From: Margaritifera margaritifera
Lineage: Eukaryota; Mollusca; Bivalvia; Unionida; Margaritiferidae
Direction of reading: 5' to 3'
Length of the DNA: 64,000 nt
Assembly (NCBI GenBank): GCA_029931535.1
Contig: JAQPZY010000806.1
Location: forward strand, 387,501 to 451,500
Shown here: positions 1 to 10,530 of the stretch, piece after piece
Layout of the letters: each line of letters begins with the position of its first letter
Numbering within the stretch: the first letter of the stretch is position 1
The notes under the pieces: model-generated
What the model was told of the DNA's origin: nothing
What the model saw: only the letters and a program-made list of their open reading frames with translations
The model's database searches: none
Made by a program: the position numbers and the translations under genes

Positions 1-197
1 CGAAGGACACAAACATTGGCGTATTGTATTTGTGGACTCTCCAGATGCCGAGCTACGAGGAACCTTCTGGACCAATGAGAAGATTCCACTTGGTTCGAAT
101 ATATCAAAGGCTTTCATATCTTTATGTGGTTTCCTCGATCCATGTCGTGCAAAGGCTTTCATATCTTTATGTGGTGTCCTCGATCCATGTCGTGAAT
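1..197 (+). CDS. AGRN: Agrin-like exon, C-terminal part of NtA domain (partial)
   Basis: The window opens inside this exon. The frame starting at base 2 is open to a consensus donor (GTGAGT at 198-203), giving 65 codons plus one base, so the exon ends in phase 1. The peptide contains WRIVFVDSP, then WTNEKIPLGSNIS, and resembles the end of the laminin-binding N-terminal domain of agrin (RIxFV, a following Pro, then NE and a Ser/Asn-rich turn). Agrin is a secreted or membrane-tethered heparan sulfate proteoglycan that organises basement membranes and synapses. The phase matches both the micro-exon at 1130 and the follistatin/Kazal exon at 6716, which follow in the order expected for agrin. Oddly, the last 90 bases are a tandem 45-bp duplication adding 15 residues in frame (KAFISLCGFLDPCRA, then nearly the same again). 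The domain match is from memory of the family and is modest; the exon status rests mainly on the open frame, donor and phase. Confidence 0.55.
107..196 (+). repeat. 45-bp tandem duplication inside the exon
   Basis: Two adjacent 45-bp copies begin at about 107 and 152 and differ at one base (a T/G change giving Phe versus Val). The unit is 15 codons, so the frame is kept. It abuts the splice donor. Confidence 0.9.
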
Positions 198-999
198 GTG
201 AGTGTTTTTTTTTTTTTTTTTTTTTAAAACAAAGTGTGAAGGATAATATTTCAGTGAACACAATCTTTCAATTTGGAAGGAACGTACTTGTTTGAATTCC
301 TGTTTCCAGGTTTCCATCCTTTCCATTCCTGGAGCCTCAATAATTTTAATTTTGGCTCGTACTCTCTTCCTGTAGTGCATTTACATCACTTAGGCGAATT
401 CTCTTTTATTTTATTTTAGAAATGTTGGCAGTCATCTTTGCAAAAAATCCATATATATATTGTATCCCTGTGGTATATGCATATCTTATCGTGCATTTGT
501 TTTGTGGATTAAACCTTTTTTGTGTAAATGTTATTGACTGGCATTTTCTTTGTCAAATTTTCTAATGAATTATTTTTTTTGTTGTTTTTTATATCTCATG
601 TTGAAATAAGAGGAAAATGTTAATAGTTAAAAAAAATAAACTAAAGACAAACAAACAAAGAAAAACGTATAATGTTTGTTTGCGTGATTTGTATTTTGCG
701 CAATTAAGTTGTTTGCATATTTTTATGTATAAACCCTTTCTGCTTTGTTTTCATGCGTTTATTATATATGACTTGGTAAAACTTAACTTAGCTTTTCATT
801 TGTTTCTTTCAAAGTTGTCAGAGAATGCAAAATTGTACAATACTTAAATGAATTCAAAAGTTTCTTACTTTTTTGTTTAATTGTAAATTCAGCATTCATT
901 TTTGTTGATGTTAATGTTTGAATTTTTCTTTTTCGGTTTTTTAAACCCTGACCCGGTTATCATTTATGTGTGTGTCTGTCTGTGTGTGTGTCTGTCTCT

Positions 1000-1085
<86 letters not shown>

Positions 1086-1129
1086 TAGTTCTTTCAATCG
1101 TTTAAGCTTTTGTCTTTCTTTCTTTTCAG
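198..1129 (+). other. Intron 1 of the agrin-like gene
   Basis: It begins GTGAGT, runs directly into a T tract of over 20 bases, and ends in a long pyrimidine tract plus CAG at 1127-1129. The body is AT-rich with no recognisable gene. A TG/AG microsatellite sits just before the acceptor. Its coordinates depend on the micro-exon being real; otherwise the intron would run to 6715. Confidence 0.5.
967..1082 (+). repeat. Compound (TG)n/(TC)n/(AG)n microsatellite
   Basis: TG runs broken by TCTG are followed by about 26 AG units. The array ends about 47 bases upstream of the candidate micro-exon, so length variation would alter the acceptor context. Open frames across it (CVCVC..., RERER...) are repeat artefacts. 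Confidence 0.97.
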
Positions 1130-1165
1130 ATGTCCCTTTCAAACCACAAATATTCCCAAAGATTT
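1130..1165 (+). CDS. AGRN: Candidate 36-nt agrin-like micro-exon (linker)
   Basis: The segment lies between a strong acceptor (a pyrimidine tract of about 18 bases ending TTTTCAG at 1129) and a strong donor (GTAAGT at 1166-1171). It is 36 nt long, so it enters and leaves in phase 1. Read after the T that ends the first exon it gives Y-VPFKPQIFPKI plus one base, with no stop; that base then joins CA of the next exon to make Ser. The product would be a short Pro- and Lys-containing linker between the NtA-like domain and the first follistatin/Kazal module, where agrins carry a proline-rich linker. Skipping it also preserves the frame, so it could be an alternative cassette. There is no homology beyond position and composition, so confidence is moderate. 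Confidence 0.55.
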
Positions 1166-1771
1166 GTAAGTATCGAACTATAGTACTGATTATGATTCTG
1201 AAGTATTTCTATGTATTATTCTGGTGCATTTGTATATATTTATTTTAGCTGGAACTTAACAAATGAATCATGCTGAATACATTAAGAACAGCACCTCGTA
1301 AAAGTAAGCAAAATTGATAATGAAATTGAGTCGGGATCCTAATATTTTCCTCCAAAGTAAAGAATAAAAAAGCAATTAAAGTGAAATAAAACATTTTTGT
1401 AACAACGATAGTAGTGATGCACTTTGAAATGGCCAATTTTGGCTGCCAGCTTGTACGACGTAAATGTATGTCTACAGAGGCTTAAAATCGTCTGCTAATG
1501 AGTTTACTGAAGGGTCTATGATGGATATAAAATATGCAGAAAAAAGATCCAAATTACACCGTATCTAAGTGCATGTCCTGCAGATGGCGCACCGAAGGAC
1601 ACTGTGCAGGAAGAAAATAAAGAAAATACACTAATATATACGTACAGATATTAATTTAGGTCAACTTTAATTGCTACATTGTATTTTATTTTAATGAAAA
1701 GTGATTGTAAATCGCTATGATTAATGTGATAACTACACCCAGTCATTGTGACTGACAGGACCTATTTCACT

Positions 1772-2116
1772 TTAAGCCGCCAAAAAAACTTTGTTATCAG
1801 CGATCATAGTCTCAACTGACATCCACTGCTGTATTCTAATTCGGCCTTGATTGTTGCCAGTGGAGTCTCTGTCAATAACGGACATACTGGCTTCGGGTTG
1901 TAACGAGCAATCATACCCTCCCCTCCCCGTTTTGGACTCTAGTGACGGGTTTTTACTTCTCTTAAATGACATGTATATTATGGATCTAGTCTGATAGCAA
2001 CAAGCTGTTCGCCACCGTTTTTTACTTCTTGACATTATTAGTGGCAGATATGGATTGCAGTTAAAAATTTGGTATATTATTTTGATCACCTGATCGGCAA
2101 ATAACTGCTCCCACAA
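1772..2116 (-). other. Anonymous 114-codon open frame, probably not a gene
   Basis: An open frame on the minus strand starts with MWEQLFADQ and ends with ADNKVFLAA. The stretch is richer in GC than its surroundings. I recognise no family, see no splice structure, and it lies antisense inside the agrin-like intron. It could be a remnant of a transposon-encoded protein. Confidence 0.15.
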
Positions 2117-2436
2117 TTTGTACTGTACATTTGTACAGTAGTATACGTGGCTTGATTTTACCAGAATATGATGGAATTATGAGCTCAAGTAGCAACTTTG
2201 TTGCTCACTTTGGTATCATCCTATTTGACTATATAAATAAATAAGAAATAAATCAAGAAGTTAATAAATAAATAAGGCTGTCGTTATCAGCTGACAAACA
2301 GTTAACTCTTTGTAGACTATGTTTGTTTGTATATACATGTTCTCTGTAAATAATCATCTAAGTGAGATGACCTCAAAACTGGGACTGGAATCAGTTTTAG
2401 TAATTTTTTTCCCAGCTTATTGAGAATCTGGTCTCT

Positions 2437-2490
2437 CTAGACAGGTGGTCTCATAGCTGTGGACTTTCAAGACAGGTTTTACTGTATCTG
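2437..2490 (-). repeat. Pogo/Tigger-like terminal fragment
   Basis: Read on the minus strand it starts TACAGTAAAACCTGTCTTG and continues with alternating AGACCA/TGTCTTG blocks. The same sequence opens the fragment at 6148. CAGT ends preceded by TA suit pogo/mariner-type termini. No matching opposite end was found nearby. Confidence 0.55.
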
Positions 2491-2656
2491 CAGTTTCTAT
2501 ACAAACAATACCAGTGTTCTAGTCCTTGCATCTTTCTTGATATACAAAACAAGGAGCATTGTTACCACTTGCTTGGCTGGCATTTAATATGCTGATAACA
2601 GGATAAACTCTATCCTGGAATTGTTCCCATTGGTTTTTCTGTTGGCAGACCATAAT

Positions 2657-3400
2657 ACAGCACTCTGCCACTATAAGGCCCTTTATTATAATACTTTCTA
2701 ATATAAGGTGGATATGGTCATGGATTCCAAATTATTAAGTGGTAGTAAAATTATATGTATCATGTTCTTCATTATTAGGCCATATCATTATAAAGCATTA
2801 TACTTCATGGCTTCCATGGACAGCAGTAGAATGAGGGTGTAATGTATCATGTTCTTCATTATTAGGCCATATCATTATAAAGCATTATACTTCATGGCTT
2901 CCATGGACAGCAGTAGAATGAGGGTGTAATGTATCATGGACTTTATTATAAGGCAGTCTCACTGCAAGACAGTGACTTCATTTGACGGCATTATAATGAG
3001 GATTACTGTATCATGTACTTCATTATAAAGTTGTCTCACTATAAAGCAGTATACTTTATGACTCACATGAACAGCATTATAATGAGGGAGTACTATATCA
3101 TGTACTTCATAATAAAGTGGTCTCGCTATAAGTTGGTATACTCTATGGCTTCCATGGATAGCATTATAATGAGGGCATACTGTATCGTACTTCATTATAA
3201 GGTGGTCTCACTATATGGTTGTATACTCCATAGTTCCCATGGACATCATTATAATGGGGGAGTACTGTATCATGTGCTTCATTATAAGACAGTACATGTA
3301 TCACTCTCTGGTGGTATATTCTATGGCTTCCATGGACATGTGAAATTTTTTGGTATATTTTTCATTTGCAGTGGTAATTTTCTGCAGTGTGAATAATGCC
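2657..3400 (+). repeat. TIR-related ~85-90 bp satellite, array 1
   Basis: Diverged units each carry a CATTATAATGAGGG-type core, TACTGTATCATGTACTTC and a CTATGG.TTCCATGGA segment. Two units (2757-2843 and 2844-2930) are 87-bp copies without visible differences. The left end (ATACAGCACTCTGCCACTAT) resembles a DNA transposon terminus. It is the reverse complement of the family at 41773-45033, including the end segment with TTAAGTGGTAGTAAAATTAT. Confidence 0.8.
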
Positions 3401-4421
3401 AAAGATTATGGTGCCTTGCATCATTTTATGTAATCAGTGTAATGTCACTTTGTTTTTGCTTTCTATGCAGTAAATATAATGATAATTTACTGTAATCTCT
3501 GTAATTTTCATAGGCTTTTTATTATTTATTTTTCCAGTGTACAAATAATTTTAGGTAGAAAAAATTAATTACTTGTATTATTTTGTTAGGTAACTAACAT
3601 TTGCAAAATTTTAATAAGACTATAGGGATCTTGTATGTTTTTTCTGGTATCAGTGTTAGCCGCAGCCCAAAGGGTTTCCAGCACATCCAAGGGATTTGGC
3701 AAAATTGATGTCAGAAAAAAAAACATTTTTGATCATTGTTCTTACATAAAAATGGAAGAAAAAATACCATTTACATTTTTAGATGCAATTTAAAATTTCC
3801 TTAGTGAAGATTTAATTAATCCTTTTATGGGGCAACGTGCACACCTGATCTACTGATGTAAAATGGTTGATGTACACAAATATCTCACCACAAAAGAGAC
3901 AGCTTCAAAGATCTATTGAGAAATAAGCACTTTTCCAAATCATTCAGCATAATATACTATTTCTAAGGATAAAGCAACAATAAGATGTTTGGCAAGTAAA
4001 TATTTGAAATTACACAGATTCTTAAGAGTTTAATGTTGTTTTTTCTGAGTTTATCGTGGTATAAGCTGTCAGGTGCCGAATCACACAGCAAATAATGCCT
4101 GAAGGGAGTTAAATAAAAATTTTAATTATTTTATTTTTTTTTGAAAGAGATAAACTGTACAATGAAAGTTTCTATTTATCATGCAACAAAGGTCACTGAT
4201 TTATTCATTTAATAGTAGACTATATTGCAGATAAACCATGTTGAAATCAATTTGAACGCCTTTGACGTTTTGTCTTTGCATGACATGTGACATCATTTGC
4301 AATATACCATATGTCCAGACTCAGTATTAAAGTGGTTTAATACCAATAATATTAACTGGTCAAAGTTATATGATTCAGTCAAACAATTTCTGGCTACTTG
4401 CTGTTCCAGCATTTCCTAATA

Positions 4422-4790
4422 TGATCTTGGCATGGAAATGATCATGGCATGGAAATGATCTTGGCATGGAAATGATCATGGCTAGGAAATGATCTTGGCA
4501 TGGAAATGATCATGGCATGGAAATGATCTTGGCATGGAAATGATCATGGCATGGAAATGATCTTGGCATGGAAATGATCTTGGCATGGAAATGATCATGG
4601 CTAGGAAATGATCTTGGCATGGAAATGATCATGGCATGGAAATGATCTTGGCATGGAAATGATCATAGAATGAAAATGATCATGGCATGGAAATGATCTT
4701 GGCATGGAAATGATCATGGCATGGACATGATTATGGCATGGAAATGATCTTGGCATGGAAATGATCATGGCATGGAAATGATCATGGCAC
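4422..4790 (+). repeat. 17-bp minisatellite
   Basis: About 21 units of GATCATGGCATGGAAAT alternate with a GATCTTGG variant. Rare variants read GGCTAGG or AGAATGA. The open minus-strand frame across it (ISMPRSFPCHDHFHA repeats) is an artefact. Confidence 0.95.
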
Positions 4791-5809
4791 CATAATACCA
4801 TGATGGAAGAATCTGGCAGTAAATACTTGTTTTAGGACCAGAGAAAATTACAGGCTCCAGTTTAATTTATCCTTGGGATTTTACCCAAAGCTTCTGTCCA
4901 CTGGGAAAATGATTTATTATTTTTTCTTGTATGCAGTTTATTTATAATCACACATTTGGCAAATGGTTACTGAAGCAAAGTAACTGTTAATAATTTCTTC
5001 TTTGTGAGACAGATAGGTTAATAATTATTGTTTCAAAAATGTCTCTCTTTGTTTTTTCCTTAAATATTATCCATATTTGTTGGAGCTCTTTGTTCAAGTT
5101 CTAACAGCTTGTGGTTGAATGTAGAAAGAACCACCAATAATATTTTGCATTGAGTACAGGCCAAACAAAGCAAAGAGATGCTTCTGAAAAGTTCAAACAA
5201 GTTTTGCTTTTAGGGGTCATGGTTGGTTTTGATTCTTAACTGAAAGCTTTAAGACTACATAATAACTGGCCAGCTAAATTTAAAAGAAGTAAAAGGCTTT
5301 GATTTGTTTATTGTTCATGATCAGAAAGATGCTTGCTTAAAGTCATTGTGCATGCAAGAAAATTTAATTGATAGTTTACCTTAATGTCTTCCAGAACCAA
5401 ACCATTTTAAGCAAGTGATTTTGACACTCTTTTAAAGAAAAATACTTGTATTCTTTGTATACAATCTTACATGGATGCATACAATTTGTATCTAAAAAGA
5501 GCAGATGTACCATGCATATTTAATTGAATTAAAAGATCATTAACCATATCATTTTAGTCCATGATTTAGTCAGGAAAACAATCATGTTATTGGTAACAAA
5601 GGGTTTTAATTATTTAAAGGCTTTCATTTTGCCTCTTAAGAACAATATTGAACACATCATATTCAGACATGTTCTTGAAAATTGAAGTTATATAATGATA
5701 TATCCGAAGGCTTTACCATGAAACCAAAAGTATGCATGATGATAGTTTTTATGTGTTGTTAGGATTGACAAATATACACAATGTATTTTTACTGCTCTTT
5801 TCAACATTG

Positions 5810-6083
5810 CAGGGCTCAAAATTAGTGGTAGTCTGCTAGAGTCCAAGTAAATTTCCTGTTGGACTAGTTAAGTTGTCATAATTTCAATAGTCCGATGGCT
5901 AGCAAATTTCCTGTTGGACTAGTTAAGTTGTCATAATTTCAATAGTCCAATGGCAAGTAAATCCTGATATGTGTCTGACATTGTTTTTTGGGAAAGACTA
6001 GTGAAGATTCAACAAGACTAGTAAATTTTTAAGTCTACTAGTCTGTCTGACTAGAAAGAAATTTATGTTAAATTCTAGGCCTG
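5810..6083 (+). mobile_element. hAT-like nonautonomous element (tentative)
   Basis: The left end is CAGGGCTCAAAATTA; the right end, read inward on the other strand, is CAGGCCTAGAATTTA. The interior is rich in CTAGT motifs. CATTG flanks both ends, shorter than the 8-bp duplication expected for hAT, so decay or coincidence is possible. It contains a 55-bp direct duplication (5849-5958). Confidence 0.4.
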
Positions 6084-6147
6084 CATTGCACTTAAAAACA
6101 TATTTGCATAAAAAATGTAATCCATTTATTTCTATATAATACATAAT

Positions 6148-6290
6148 ACAGTAAAACATGCCTTGAAAGACCACTGCTAGGAGAGACTGCCTGTCTTGAG
6201 AGACCAAATTTTCAGTGCATGGATTTATTGGTTATATAGTTGGATGACCTGTGATGAGAGACCACCTGTCTTGAAAGACCATGTTTGCAC
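6148..6290 (+). repeat. Pogo/Tigger-like terminal fragment
   Basis: It begins TACAGTAAAACATGCCTTG followed by repeated GAGAGACCACCTGTCTTGA blocks, matching the inverted fragment at 2437-2490. The two could be the ends of one old element now about 3.7 kb apart, or independent copies. Confidence 0.5.
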
Positions 6291-6432
6291 ACAGACATAG
6301 GCCATATGAGACTTTTATTTTCAATTATTGTTTGAACTGAATGGCAAGACTTTGGTATCACTTTTCTGCTGGCAGCCAAGAACATCAGCATCAATAATGT
6401 TAAAATGCTGTTAAAATGTACTCCAAAACAAA

Positions 6433-6585
6433 GTAATGTATCTTCAACATGTATTACTTTATACAGGTGAAACTTTGAAAAACGTAATGTATCTTCTACA
6501 TGTATTGCTTCATACAGCTGAAACTTTGAAAAAAGTAATGTATCTCCTACATGCATTGCTTGATACAGCTGAAACTTTGAAAAAA
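6433..6585 (+). repeat. 51-bp tandem repeat, three units
   Basis: Units start at 6433, 6484 and 6535 with GTAATGTATCTTC... and end with GAAACTTTGAAAAA. The 51-bp period is a multiple of three, which explains the repetitive open frame on the minus strand. Confidence 0.92.
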
Positions 6586-6715
6586 TATTTGCCATATGTC
6601 TAAAGTTTGTACCCAAATGACTACATAAGAAGAAAACTGTCTTAATCATGCTGTTCTCAGACAAGACCACATTCTGCAAAAATATTCTCATTGAAATTGT
6701 ATCCTTTCTTTTCAG

Positions 6716-6931
6716 CACCATGTCTTGGTTATTTTTGTGCCTTTGGTGCTCAGTGTGTGGTGAACCTCACAAACAACAGCCCCCACTGTAAATGTGCAGA
6801 GACATGCAGCTCCGACAGTTTCTCACCAGTATGTGGCAGTGATAACATTACCTATGACAATGAATGTCTAATGAAGAAGGCCAGCTGTGATGAACAGAGA
6901 CGAATCAAGGTTGTTCATATCGGGCAATGTG
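6716..6931 (+). CDS. AGRN: Agrin-like follistatin/Kazal module exon
   Basis: A 216-nt exon bounded by CCTTTCTTTTCAG and GTAAGT, phase 1 on both sides, encodes 72 residues forming one complete follistatin-type module. Ten cysteines are present: an EGF-like hairpin (PCLGYFCAFGAQC, then CKC) and a Kazal core (PVCGSDNITYDNEC, then C six residues on and C after another 13). Spacing is C-4-C-5-C-10-C-1-C-3-C-8-C-10-C-6-C-13-C. The segment CDEQRRIKVVHIGQCG is very like the end of the first such module of agrin (QRRI before the last cysteine). Kazal folds can inhibit serine proteases, but in agrin these modules are structural parts of the secreted core protein. Two N-glycosylation sequons are present, NLT and NIT, the second in the usual inhibitory-loop region. 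A symmetrical 1-1 exon is typical of shuffled extracellular modules. A different multi-Kazal protein is the main alternative. Confidence 0.82.
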
Positions 6932-7250
6932 GTAAGTAAAACTTATTCAAGGCAGGTAATAAACTATAATACATGTACAGTATAAAGCATAATATTTTAG
7001 AATCATGAAATTTCATGTATTGGTCAATTCAGCATGTTAGTAACATAAACTTTTACTTGAACAACTTTTTATTTTATTATATCATATTTGGCAATCAAAA
7101 TATTTTGTGCAAATAAAGTTGCCTTGCTAAATATGCTAATATTTTGTGCATGCTAAAATGTTGTGATTAATTACTGCATGTGTCTCAAGTTATTGTGACA
7201 TTCCTTATTATGTAATAGGCAAACAGTAATAATTAAACATTTAACAATAT
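6932..7250 (+). other. Start of the long downstream intron
   Basis: It begins GTAAGTAAAA after the Kazal exon. The sequence is AT-rich and unique-looking with no gene. No acceptor followed by a recognisable follistatin, EGF, laminin-G or SEA module was found anywhere downstream, so the intron may run to the window end. Confidence 0.5.
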
Positions 7251-7464
7251 GTACTCGCATATAAAGTCGGGTCCAACTGCAAACTGCACAGAACCAGATC
7301 TGCCATCACTTAATGTGCTGGCAGATCTGGTTCTGTGCAGTTTGTTAGGAGTAATCAGTAGAAGAAACAACAGAGACCCTGATCTGCCAGCACATTATGT
7401 GATGGCATATCAGGGTCTATGTTGTTCGCAGTTGGATTTGATTTATAAACAATTATATATGGTA
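7251..7464 (+). mobile_element. Double-hairpin MITE, copy 1
   Basis: Terminal TACTCGCATATAAAGTCGGG and a decayed inverted end enclose two successive hairpins. The first has arms GAACCAGATCTGCCA/GGCAGATCTGGTTC, the second GACCCTGATCTGCC/GATATCAGGGTC-like arms. A spacer GAGTAATCAGTAGAA separates them. Forward orientation. Confidence 0.85.
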
Positions 7465-7645
7465 GGCTGTCTTGGTGCATGTAATAGAAGGTATTTTAAT
7501 AAGTTAAACAAGCAGAATTTCTGTTGATATCTGAAGCTTCACACCTATTTCAGCACAATGTGTTTGCGAACTTCAGGTTTTAGCTCACATGCTGCATGGC
7601 CCTGCATTTGTTGTGTGTTATGTGTGTATCAACAATTGCTTGGGG

Positions 7646-8245
7646 CCACTCTGGAGGTCATATTTCAGATCCGGTTTTGATCAGATTTGGAATCTGGACT
7701 TGTATCATCAAGATCTCAAACATGTTCAGTAATGAGTGAGATTCACAAATTATTTATGAGGTGTTCTTGCATCTGATTACCTGAGCTTGTTACCACTCTG
7801 GATACCACATTTCTGGATCAGATATGATCATACTTAAAATATGGGCTTATATCATCAAGGTCTTCGATGAGTTTGATAATGAACAAGATTCACACATATT
7901 AATGAGGTGATTTTGTGCCTGATTAGCTGAGCTTATTACCACTCTGGAAGCCATATTTATGATCTGATTTTGATCAGGCTTACAATACTGCTTATAACAT
8001 CAATATCTCAAAAAAAGATTGACCATGAGTGAGACCCATGCATAGATGATATTGCATCTGTTTGCTCATATGATCACGATCTAGCATGAATTGGATAATG
8101 AACAAGAACCACACATATTAATAAGGTGATCTTGTATCTGATTAGCTGAGCTTCTTACCACTCTGGAATCCCTATTTCTGATACAATTTTGATCAAACAT
8201 AGAATATAGGCTTGTATGATCAAGATCTCACATGAGTTTGATAAT
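7646..8245 (+). repeat. Diverged ~147-bp tandem repeat
   Basis: Four degenerate units begin CCACTCTGGA at 7646, 7793, 7939 and 8158 and share CATATTTCTGATC, TTTTGATCA, TATCATCAAGATCTC and GATTAGCTGAGCTT. The third unit is longer. This looks like an old repeat with no coding potential. Confidence 0.8.
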
Positions 8246-9034
8246 AAAAAAATCTATTGGGAACTATTGATTTTGAGAAAAATGACCATGACATCACATC
8301 ACATGGTTGCTATTTAAGATATAGTTATAATCTGCTATTTAAAGTAACTGGGTCAGATTCTCCCTTATCCAAATAGAGGCTGCAGACTTCATTCAGCGCT
8401 TTCTTGAGTTTGGATGATTAGAATTATGACTATGAAGGCTTCAAAAAGTCAGATATAGACTCTGATTTTGATGTAGGCAATGCTCATTTTGATAATTTAT
8501 CAAATTCAGATGATTTAGTGATACAGACATAGACAATGATCTTGTAGATTTAGAGGCTGAGAAAAGTCAGCTATGGTTTGTCACACAGCTTCACTGACTT
8601 GACGGTGAATAAATTCTTTCAGGATTTTAAAGCATATAAAAATTCTTAAAAAATAATTATGCAGCCATAAAGATCAGATTTTACTCTTAAACCTATCTAT
8701 CAATAACAAATATGTACAAAAAAGGTAAAATGGTTAAAATTTATGTTGAACTTAACATATACTACACTGCTGTAAATTGTACAGGCAGGCCTATTCACAT
8801 AAAATCCTTTAGGTAATGTGTTTTATTTATAGCACACTACATTGTGCCATATTGGCACATGTATATCGACAGTCTACACAGTAACAGACACTATTAAGTA
8901 AATGATTAAAAATAAGTGTAGACTTCAGACAATTTGATTGGTCGACCAATTTAAAGTCAGACATCAATTTCAGCCAATTAGTTCACTGGATCCTAAACAT
9001 AAGTTTAAGTCCAGACTTAAGGTTTATTGCTGAA
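8246..9034. other. AT-rich stretch without recognised features
   Basis: No gene is seen. A 14-bp palindrome, ATTGGTCGACCAAT, lies near 8938-8952 between partly inverted AAGT..AGACTT segments, which may be remains of a small palindromic element. Confidence 0.4.
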
Positions 9035-9200
9035 ATTAAGGCATGGACTCACAATCCAAAGGTCCCAGGTTTGAATCCCACATGGACCAGCTCAAGTCAG
9101 CGTTTATGGTGTGTTCCTGGTCAAGACACCTTTCTCCCTTTGCCTTGGCACTATAGTCATTGATGTGTTGCTGTGCTGTTAAACACTGACCAACCCAACC
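9035..9200 (+). mobile_element. tRNA-derived SINE fragment
   Basis: A B-box-like GGTTTGAATCC lies at 9069-9079. It is followed by GTGTGTTCCTGGTCAAGACA and TTGCCTTGGCACTA, which match the body of the better SINE at 59605-59795. The A-box half is degraded. It ends near an ACCAACCCAACCC stretch. Confidence 0.6.
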
Positions 9201-9249
9201 CAACCCCATTAGATCTAGAGACTAGATTCTCTCATCCAGTTTCAGTAAA

Positions 9250-9855
9250 AATCTTATTGCTACTCCTCCTGAATAGATGGTCACATTGTCATAGCATTTT
9301 CACTGAAATACTTCTTATGATGTCTAGTTGGTCATAAATGAAAATGGTGCTGATCTGACATCCAATATGGCCAGCATGGTTGGTGACCATCTTGAAAATC
9401 TTGTTATGTATGGTCACATCAACATGGGATTTTCACTGAAAGATTTCTTATGATTTCTATTCTATTTGGTTTTAAACAAAAACGGTGACAATCTGACATC
9501 TATTATGACCGCATAGCCATCTTGAAAATGTATTGTCACTATTCTTCCTTGACAGCTGATCATAAAAACATTGGGTTTTCACTAAAAGATATAATGTCTT
9601 GTTTGTCCTAAATGAAAATAGTGCTAATCAAACCTCCAGTTTCATTGCTATAGTAGCCATCTTGAAAATCTTGTTATTGATGTGCATCTAACCTTCCAAA
9701 ATAGGACCATAGTGGTCATCTTAAAAATCTTGCTATCACTACTCTTCTGTTATTGTTGGCATTGACATGGGGTATTCACTAAAACACTTATTGCAATACT
9801 GAATTGGTTTTTAATGAAAATGACGCAGATCTGACCACCGGCATATCAACTCTTT
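9250..9855 (+). repeat. Diverged ~140-bp dispersed/tandem repeat
   Basis: Recurrent blocks include TTTTCACTGAAA.A, TTCTTATGAT, AAATGAAAATGGTGCTGATCTGAC and GCCATCTTGAAAATCTTG, in order at least four times with heavy divergence. No protein coding is visible. Confidence 0.7.
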
Positions 9856-9884
9856 TGTGAAGGAGTTTTGAAAACTGGACCTAA

Positions 9885-10530
9885 TTAACCTTAGGGTCAA
9901 GTCAAAGGTCAATGCTTGCATTTTTGTACTTCATTGAGCTTATGAACACAGTGACTTGTATTTATGCAAGTGAATTTTGACTGGATATTGCATTTAGTTG
10001 CATTGCAATGAACAAGTTGATAGTCAGCACCCTGACATTGGTTTTAAGGACAAAGATCTTGACTCATTTTTTTTAGCTGCATTGGCCTGTAAGCATGAAA
10101 ACACAAACAAGTATGAATGGGTTTGTAGGCCTGTAAGCATGCCAACACAAACAAGTATGAATGGGTTTGTAGGCCTGTAAGCATGCCAACACAAACAAGT
10201 ACGAATGGGTTTGTAGGCCTGTAAGCATGCCAACACAAACAATTTTGAATGGGTTTGTAGATAAATTAAAAGAATACCTTGAGTGATGCCTCTTCAACAA
10301 CTTTTTTTTTTCTTTCTTCCCCCTAAATATTCATTCTAAATTTAACAAAACTTGTCATGTGAGTATATCTTGACATTGTCGGGGATAAGTTCATTGATTT
10401 TCTATCCATGATATTAGGTTCAAGGTCAGAGGCTATGTTTAAGAATTTCATACTGCACTTACAGATATCTTGTGAACATGTTAACTTGGACATGTAAGAA
10501 GATATTTTTTACCACATTTTTTATGTTAGG
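9885..10530 (+). repeat. Diverged GTCAAAGGTCA-type repeat
   Basis: Fragments such as GGTCAAGTCAAAGGTCAATG, GTATATCTTGACATTGTC and AGATATCTTGTGAACA recur and match the block at 31600-32000. An embedded 44-bp minisatellite is listed separately. Confidence 0.6.
10084..10260 (+). repeat. 44-bp minisatellite, four units
   Basis: Units begin GGCCTGTAAGCATG at 10084, 10128, 10172 and 10216 and contain AACACAAACAAGTATGAATG. They are nearly identical. Open frames on both strands here are repeat shadows. Confidence 0.95.

Larger units (their letters stand above)
1166..6715 (+). other. Intron between micro-exon and Kazal exon
   Basis: This is a 5.5-kb stretch bounded by GTAAGT and a CTTTTCAG acceptor. 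It holds a TIR-related repeat block, a 17-bp minisatellite, a hAT-like element and pogo-type terminal fragments, listed separately. The remaining parts (1436-1770, 3400-4420, 4790-5810) are AT-rich with no gene seen. Confidence 0.5.

Noticed and set aside
1772..2116. 114-codon GC-rich minus-strand frame as a transposase
   Set aside because: No catalytic motif or family signature could be identified.
3013..3396. 127-codon open frame with YFIIKLSHYKAVYFM repeats
   Set aside because: It is translated satellite DNA; the same family elsewhere is full of stops.
6212..6721. 169-codon minus-strand open frame
   Set aside because: It runs antisense into the Kazal exon acceptor and its middle is the 51-bp tandem repeat; no domain.
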